DNA from: Marinospirillum alkaliphilum DSM 21637
GTDB lineage: Bacteria > Pseudomonadota > Gammaproteobacteria > Pseudomonadales > Halomonadaceae
Direction: 5' to 3'
Assembly: GCF_900119735.1 (NCBI RefSeq)
Contig: NZ_FPJW01000008.1
Location: 124,001 to 188,000, forward strand
DNA: 64,000 nucleotides
Both the position numbers and the translations under genes were made by a program. Below the pieces are notes generated by a model. The model made no database searches, had not been told where the DNA came from, and saw only the letters and a list, made by a program, of their open reading frames with translations. Shown here one piece after another: positions 58,193 to 64,000 of this stretch; position 1 is the first letter of the stretch; every line of letters starts with the position of its first letter.

Positions 58193-59870
58193 ATGGGAAC
58201 AAACAGGTGCTGGCAAGGGTGGTTGCTTCTTTTCCTGCTATTGGCATTCGGTGGTGAAGCACTGGCTTCAGGGCTGCCGGACGCTGCTGCGCAGGACGAA
58301 TTTGCGCCGTGAACAGCGTGAGGCACAGGAACGCCAGCGCCGGGATGAGCGCCCGGATGTCCGTTTTGAACTGCCTGCCCCGGAAACCCTTCCCGATGCT
58401 GAAGACCTGAGCGAAACCTTCTGTTTCCCCCTGGATGTCATTCAACTGGAGGGTGATCAACCGGATGGGTTTGACTGGCTTTACCGGCAGTTGCAGGCGC
58501 TGGAAGGACGGTGCCTGGGGCAACAGGGTTTGTCCCTGCTGCTGCGGGATCTCAACAGCAGCCTGTTGTCTCGCGGATACGTCACCTCCCGCCTGGCCTT
58601 TCCCGAACAGGACCTCAGCAGCGGCACCCTGATACTGCACTTCTTCCCCGGTTACCTTGACCAGATCCTGCTGCCTGAAGGGTATCGTGGCAGCTGGCGC
58701 ACGGCCTTTCCCCTGCGTCACGGCGATGTACTGAACCTGCGGGCCCTGGAACAGGGGCTGGAGCAGATCAAGCGTCTGGCCTCCCAGGATGTGCAGATGC
58801 AGATTCAACCCTCTGATCAACCCGGTTACAGCCATGTTGAAGTGAGTGTCACCACCTCGCGGCCCTGGAGCCTGTCACTGACGGTGGATGACAGCGGCAG
58901 TGATTCCAGCGGCAAATACCAGCTGTCTGCCCAGGCCGGCTGGGACAACCCGCTGGGTCTGCAGGATCAGATTTCGGTGGGCCTGAACCAATCGGCAAAA
59001 CATGACAGTGATCAGGGATCACGCAGCCACAATGTCTACTACGGCCTGCCCTGGGGCTACTGGCTGATTGAAACCAGCTACAACCGCTTCACCTATCATC
59101 AGAAGGTTGAAGGTGCGGTGCATGAGTTCATGAGCAGTGGTGAAGGCCATGACATTCAACTTGATGCCACCCGAACCTTCCTGCGCAACAGTCGTGTCAA
59201 GAGCGACTGGTTTGTCGGACTGGGTGTCCGACGCCGCCACAGCTACATTGATGATGCCGAGATTGAAGTTCAGCAGCGTCGTCTGACTCAGTTGCAGCTG
59301 GGACTGCGCCATCGTCATTATCTGGCCGCCGGCAGCCTGAACCTGTCACTGACCGGCAAGCAGGGCCTGCGCATGCTGAATGCCGAACCGGGCCTGAAAG
59401 GCCCCGATGCCCCCGGTCCCACCTACCGAATCCTGCAGGCTTCAGCCGGTCTTCAACAGTCTTTTGCAGTGGCTGAAACCCCCTTCTGGTTTGCTTCAAA
59501 CAATCGCGTGCAATGGAGCAACACCCCGCTCTACAGCCTGGACTGGTTCAGTGTGGGTGGGCGTCACTCGGTGCGTGGTTATGGTGGCATCAACAGCCTG
59601 GGTGGCCAGCGGGGCTGGTTGAGTCGCAATGAAGTGGGGCATGCCCTGCTCGGGCAGTACAACCTGTTCCTTGCACTGGATGTTGGTGGCGTCAGTGGTA
59701 CAGGAACTGAACATTATGAGCAGCGCTGGCTGGCTGGCAGCGCACTGGGTATCAGGGGACAGCAATGGCGCATCCAGTACGATGCATTCATTGCTCAGGG
59801 GTTAAGCGCACCGGAGTCCTTCAAGGATGAGGGTGTTACAGGAGGCTTTGCACTGACATGGCACATCTGA
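58193..59870 (+). CDS. TpsB/CdiB-type outer-membrane transporter, frameshifted at the signal peptide
   Basis: This two-partner secretion (T5bSS) transporter belongs to the ShlB/FhaC/CdiB family. ATG 58193, with AGGTGG 5 bases upstream, opens a clear signal peptide (MGTNRCWQGWLLLFLLLAFG, then EALASGLPDAAAQDE). That frame stops at TGA 58310. The mature protein continues in the +1 frame from 58302 (LRREQREAQERQRRDERPDV). Skipping one T of the TTT at 58301-58303 joins them into a normal 558-residue protein. POTRA domains follow (FPLDVIQLEGDQPDGFDWLY; LHFFPGYLDQI), then a barrel with the VRGYGG motif in GRHSVRGYGGINSLGGQRG. The mature frame is open from 58059 but no alternative start there encodes a signal peptide. 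It overlaps tpsA by 13 bases. Confidence 0.85.
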
Positions 59871-62800
59871 GCGGAACATCAAAGGATCGTCGGCTGGGTT
59901 TCACTGCCACACAACGCAAACACATCGCCCTGGCGGTGCTGATCAGCTACCTGCTGTATCCCGGTGCGCTGCTGGCACAGGGCATTGAGGCTGCGTCAGG
60001 CAGCCCCCATGCCCCGCAGATCACCGAGAGCCAGAACAATATTCCGGTGGTGAACATCAATCGCCCCAACAGTTCCGGTGTGTCCCGCAACCAGTACAAC
60101 CAGTTCAACGTCGGTCAGCAAGGCCTGATCCTGAACAACTCCAACAACATCACCCAGACCCAACTGGCCGGTTACATTGACGGCAATGCCAGTCTGAAAG
60201 GCCGTCAGGCCCGCATCATCCTGAATGAAGTCACCAGTGCCAACCCCAGTCACCTGCGGGGTTACACGGAAGTGGCCGGTGCTTCAGCAGAGTTCATCCT
60301 CGCCAATCCCAACGGCATCACCTGCAATGGTTGTGGTTTCATCAACATCCCCCGCAGCACCCTGACCACCGGGCATACCCACTTCAACAGTGATGGCAGC
60401 CTTGCCGGTTTCCGGGTTGAAGGTGGCCAGATTGCCATTGAAGGGGCAGGCCTGAATGCAGCCAACGTCAGCCAACTGGATCTGTTGTCCCGCACCATCC
60501 GCATCAATGGTGAACTCTGGGCTGATCACCTGAACCTGGTGACCGGTCGCAACAGCATCGATCATGCCAGTCTGCAGGCCACCCCGCTGGAAGCTGAGGT
60601 TGACCCGGATGTTGATGCTGCAACCACAACCCCTGAAATTGCCCTGGATGTGGCCGCCATCGGCGGCATGTATGCCAATGTCATTCGCATGGTGGGTACC
60701 GAAAAGGGCTTTGGTGTCAACAGCCAGGGCCAGATGATTGCCGAACAGGATTTCACCCTGTCTGCCGAGGGCCGCATCACCCTGTCCGGTGTGACCCACG
60801 CCATCGGCGGTGAACTGGCCATCAGCACCCCTGAATGGATGGAAAACACCGGTTTTGTCGGTGGGCAGCAGGTCAGTGTGGATGCACGGCAGATCCACAA
60901 CACCGATGAAGCGGTCATGGTTGCCGAACACCGGTTGGCATTGACCGCCACTGAAGCCGTTGACAATGCCGGTGGCATGCAGGCTGCGGACATTGAAGTG
61001 AACAGCGGCAGCTTCAACAACAGCGAAGAAGGCATTCTGTTTGCGGAAAACAGCCTCACCATCCGGGCAGAGCAGGACCTGGACAACCAGGGTGCACTGG
61101 TGGCCGAGCAACTGGAGCTGCAGGCAGCCCGGCTCAGCAATACTGCCGGTGGTGTACTGCTGGCCTTTGGTGATGCCGACATCCGTGTGGACGAAACCCT
61201 GCTGAACGCATCCTCCACCATCGAAGTGGCCGGTCATCTGCACCTGGAAGCAGACACCATCAACAATGTGCGTGAAGTGTTTGAAGTGGATGCGGAGGTT
61301 ACCGTCAATCAGTATCGGAACATCAACATCAGTGTTTCCGGTAAATACGACTCTGGCACCCGCACCTACACCGAAACCATCACTGAATACGAAGTGGTGG
61401 CTGACAGTGAGCCGGGTTACATCCTGGCAGGTCTGAACCTGACCCTGTTGGGCAGCATCAACAACATCTATTCGGTGATCAGCGCCGGTCAGGATCTCAG
61501 CCACAGCGGTGGTGAGCTCAACAATCTGGATTACACCGCAGTCAATAGCAATGTTCATGCCGGGCGGGATCGGTTGAGCTACCCGCATCGCTCTTGTCGC
61601 TCAAGGGTTGCTGGCTACTGTACCCGATACAGGACAATAACCCGAACCGAAAACCGTGATTACAACAGAACCACCACTGAATCCGTCACGCTGGCTGAAG
61701 CGATCTTCTCCGCCGGTCAGAACCTGACCGGCCAGATCAGTCAGCTCAACAATGGCATGTCAGTGGATCAACTGGCCCAGAGCCATCGTGACAGTGAACG
61801 GGATGCCACCCTGCCGAGCTGGCGTCTGGGTGATGCCGGTTACCGCCTGCCCACCGGCGGCCTGACCCGGCCTTCCAGCAATCCCGATCATCCCTACCTG
61901 ATTGCCACCGATCCGCGTCTGACCAGCTACAAGTCCTTCATCTCCTCGGACTACATGCTGTCACGCATGGATCATGACCCCTCTGCCACCGTCAAGCGGC
62001 TGGGGGATGGTTTTGTGGAGCAGCGACTGGTGCGGGATCAGTTGCTGAACCAGACCGGTTTTCAGCACCTCAGTGGTTTCACTGACCTGGAACAGCAGTA
62101 CCTGTGGCTGATGGAAAATGCCCTGAACCAGGCGGCTGCCCTCAGCCTGTCTCCCGGCATCGCGCTGACGGCTGAACAGATCAGCCTGCTGCAGGAGCCG
62201 ATTGTCTGGATGGTGCAGGAAACCTTTGAAACCCCCAACGGTGTACAGACAGCACTGGTTCCCAAGGTCTACCTGGGCACCGGCCAGGACCTGTTGATCC
62301 GCTCTGACGGTGCCCTGCTGGCAGCAGGCAACAACCTGACCCTGGAGGTGGCCGATGCCGCCACCAACAACGGCAACATCCAGGCTGGAAGCGATCTGAA
62401 CCTGTCCGCCGAAAACCTGATCAACACCGGTGACATCACCGCAGGCAATGACCTGACCCTGACTACCGAAGGCGACCTGGTCAACCAGGGTGGGGTGATT
62501 GCCGCCGGTGCCGACCTGGCCCTGACGGTGGGTGGTGATCTGGTGAATGAAACCGAGTCTGAGCGCATTGACACTTACAATCAGGTCAGCACTTCCAGGA
62601 CTGGAATAGCAGGTGTTTTGGGAGCACGCTCAACAGTAAGCACAGAAAAACAGCTTACTGGCACCCAGACTCTGGTGGGTCGTGAAGCTTCCATCAGTGG
62701 TGGCAACGTCAACATCCAGGTGGGCGGTGATGTCCGCATGACCGGTGCCCGCCTCAGCGCCGAAGAACAACTGCTGCTGCAGGCGGGTGGCAGCATCTCA

Positions 62801-64000
62801 CTGAATGCCCTGCAAACCAGGGAGCAATCTCGCGGTCGTAACCACCGTATAAATGAAGTCGATCACCTCACCAACCAGATACAGGCCGGCGGTGACCTGC
62901 AATTGATCGCGGACGGCGCCCTTTACAGTGAAGCCACCCATTTTGAAGCCGGTCGAGACCTGCTGCTTCAGGCGCAGGACCTGACCCTGGCGGCGGTCAA
63001 GGCGGTATCAACCAATAATTCCACCATTGGTTCCACCACCCGCAAGCTGACCAGTGAAACCGTGACCGGCAATCTGCTGATGGCCGGTGGCAACCTGGTG
63101 CTGAACGCGGCGGATAACATCCTGTCCACCAGCTCGGACATGCAGGCTCAAAACGGCATCCTGGCCCTGTTTGCCGGGGGTGATGTGATTCTGGATGCCG
63201 AAACGGAACGTGATTACAGCTATTCAAAATCATCCCGTACCTCCAGCGGCACGTTCAGCTCCACAAGACGCACCACCACCAGTACCCGCGAATCAGTGGA
63301 CACGGTTGGCAACACCCTGGCCGCACAGGACATTCAGATTCAGGCTGGTGGTCTGGCCCACCTGCACGCCAGCCAGTTGAATGCCGAAAACAACATCAGC
63401 ATCAGTGCCACTGACATTGCCATCACTGCAGGCATTGACCAGACCTACCGGCAGGATACCTCCGTACGGACCAGTACCTTCCGTCGCTCCACCAGTGACA
63501 GGGGTTCGCTGAACCAGAGCGCAGCCGGCAGTGAACTGAATGCCGCCAACATTCAACTGGAAGCCACCGGTGTCATCCAGCTCACTGCCTCGGAACTGAA
63601 TGCCAGCAAGGACCTGATCATCGGCAACCTGGCGGTGGAACAACGGGAAGATGGCAGCTTCAAGGCCATCAATGGTGACGGGACGCCGGACCAACTGATC
63701 GTTGACACCCTGGAATTGCGCAACGAAGACTGGAGCCATCGCACCAGTGGTTATCGGGGTGCTGCAGCCACCCTGGCCAAGGGGGTGGCCGTGATCAGCG
63801 GTGCGGTGCTGGAAACCTTGGCCCCCAACGCCAGCAAACCGGAAATCACCCTCTCGCGCTCCAGCAGCAATACAGAAACCCGCATCAGCCAGCAGACCAG
63901 TGAGCTGAATGCCGGCAACAACCTGGTGATGGCCGCTTCAGAGCAGATCCAGGTGATCGGCGGGCAGTTGAATGCCCTGGGCACCGCCATCCTTTCAGCC
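59858..64000 (+). CDS. TpsA: FHA/CdiA-like two-partner secretion exoprotein (3' end beyond window)
   Basis: An open frame of 1381 codons runs from ATG 59858 to the window edge without a stop. Residues 1-40 form a long signal peptide ending YLLYPGALLA. The TPS domain (about 50-290) contains IPVVNINRPNSSGVSRNQYN, QGLILNNSNNITQTQLAGYI and the diagnostic NPNGITCNGCGFIN (150-163, with a Cys pair). After it comes long beta-helix sequence with haemagglutinin-type repeats (for example SAGQDL, QAGSDLNL, DYSYSKSSRTSSG). Such proteins are adhesins, haemolysins or CDI toxins, with the toxin at the unseen C-terminus, so the exact class is open. GGAGG lies 12 bases before the ATG. Confidence 0.92.
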   Translation, partial: MAHLSGTSKDRRLGFTATQRKHIALAVLISYLLYPGALLAQGIEAASGSPHAPQITESQNNIPVVNINRPNSSGVSRNQYNQFNVGQQGLILNNSNNITQTQLAGYIDGNASLKGRQARIILNEVTSANPSHLRGYTEVAGASAEFILANPNGITCNGCGFINIPRSTLTTGHTHFNSDGSLAGFRVEGGQIAIEGAGLNAANVSQLDLLSRTIRINGELWADHLNLVTGRNSIDHASLQATPLEAEVDPDVDAATTTPEIALDVAAIGGMYANVIRMVGTEKGFGVNSQGQMIAEQDFTLSAEGRITLSGVTHAIGGELAISTPEWMENTGFVGGQQVSVDARQIHNTDEAVMVAEHRLALTATEAVDNAGGMQAADIEVNSGSFNNSEEGILFAENSLTIRAEQDLDNQGALVAEQLELQAARLSNTAGGVLLAFGDADIRVDETLLNASSTIEVAGHLHLEADTINNVREVFEVDAEVTVNQYRNINISVSGKYDSGTRTYTETITEYEVVADSEPGYILAGLNLTLLGSINNIYSVISAGQDLSHSGGELNNLDYTAVNSNVHAGRDRLSYPHRSCRSRVAGYCTRYRTITRTENRDYNRTTTESVTLAEAIFSAGQNLTGQISQLNNGMSVDQLAQSHRDSERDATLPSWRLGDAGYRLPTGGLTRPSSNPDHPYLIATDPRLTSYKSFISSDYMLSRMDHDPSATVKRLGDGFVEQRLVRDQLLNQTGFQHLSGFTDLEQQYLWLMENALNQAAALSLSPGIALTAEQISLLQEPIVWMVQETFETPNGVQTALVPKVYLGTGQDLLIRSDGALLAAGNNLTLEVADAATNNGNIQAGSDLNLSAENLINTGDITAGNDLTLTTEGDLVNQGGVIAAGADLALTVGGDLVNETESERIDTYNQVSTSRTGIAGVLGARSTVSTEKQLTGTQTLVGREASISGGNVNIQVGGDVRMTGARLSAEEQLLLQAGGSISLNALQTREQSRGRNHRINEVDHLTNQIQAGGDLQLIADGALYSEATHFEAGRDLLLQAQDLTLAAVKAVSTNNSTIGSTTRKLTSETVTGNLLMAGGNLVLNAADNILSTSSDMQAQNGILALFAGGDVILDAETERDYSYSKSSRTSSGTFSSTRRTTTSTRESVDTVGNTLAAQDIQIQAGGLAHLHASQLNAENNISISATDIAITAGIDQTYRQDTSVRTSTFRRSTSDRGSLNQSAAGSELNAANIQLEATGVIQLTASELNASKDLIIGNLAVEQREDGSFKAINGDGTPDQLIVDTLELRNEDWSHRTSGYRGAAATLAKGVAVISGAVLETLAPNASKPEITLSRSSSNTETRISQQTSELNAGNNLVMAASEQIQVIGGQLNALGTAILSA
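62324..62563 (+). repeat. Four imperfect 19-21 residue repeats in TpsA
   Basis: Units begin at 62324 (AGNNLTLEV), 62384 (AGSDLNLSA), 62441 (AGNDLTLTT) and 62504 (AGADLALTV), each ending with an N-x-G or equivalent turn. Spacing of 57-63 bases matches one beta-helix turn of filamentous haemagglutinins. Confidence 0.8.

Noticed and set aside
60284-61588. 434-codon minus-strand open frame inside TpsA
   Set aside because: It is the complement of the TpsA frame, whose TPS-domain motifs are unambiguous; long antisense frames are common opposite biased coding sequence.

Overview
The window looks like chromosome of a gammaproteobacterium related to the Pseudomonadales/Oceanospirillales. The run proA-nadD-rsfS-rlmH-mrdA-mrdB-mltB-rlpA-dacA-ybeD-lipB-lipA, then holA-lptE-leuS on the other strand, and the mpl-ubiX pair, match the order I know from Pseudomonas. 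RecBCD, HtpX, RfaH, a pyrophosphate-type phosphofructokinase and many cyclic-di-GMP proteins fit a free-living aquatic member. GC content looks moderate by eye (not counted). No species is assigned.

Layout. 1-5000: partial rfaH (left edge), yajQ-acpS, a PPi-type phosphofructokinase, mpl-ubiX. 5000-7000: two overlapping genes for membrane proteins with broken GGDEF domains. 7200-18200: a housekeeping block for proline, NAD, ribosome maturation, rod-shape cell wall synthesis and lipoate. 18200-24100: a GGDEF-EAL protein, a small HTH regulator, then holA, lptE and leuS. 24300-29750: purine permease, queF, two unrecognised membrane-protein genes and an MFS transporter. 29850-37100: gyrA, the metNIQ methionine importer, a glutaredoxin-like protein, a stand-alone WGR protein and pdxB. 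37100-44150: chemoreceptor, htpX, alaA, an active-looking diguanylate cyclase, an RbgA-type GTPase and a membrane-anchored coiled-coil protein. 44300-44750: a duplicated tRNA-Glu/tRNA-Gly unit. 44850-47700: paired fluoride channel genes, rmuC and a peroxiredoxin. 47750-57950: a four-gene chain cobB-recC-recB-recD in which every junction is a 4-base stop/start overlap. 57950-64000: a two-partner secretion locus, a TpsB transporter followed by a very long FHA/CdiA-like TpsA exoprotein that runs off the right edge.

Most of the window is ordinary core genome. The least ordinary part is the right end. The TpsB signal peptide lies in a different reading frame from the rest of TpsB, and TpsA has all N-terminal hallmarks of a secreted haemagglutinin/contact-dependent-inhibition exoprotein, but its C-terminal end and any immunity gene are outside the window. 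Other points of interest are the coupling of a sirtuin to RecBCD, the tandem degenerate GGDEF proteins, the asymmetric fluoride channel pair and the unknown membrane pair after queF.

Cyclic-di-GMP theme: two degenerate GGDEF proteins, one GGDEF-EAL protein with an intact-looking EAL half, one canonical GGEEF cyclase with an I-site, and YajQ (a family with a reported c-di-GMP-binding member). No gene-free stretch exceeds 300 bases. The longest gaps (6958-7206, 19492-19674, 24126-24346, 44121-44356, 57924-58192) hold promoters or short inverted repeats at most. No CRISPR array, insertion sequence, rRNA or prophage gene was seen.
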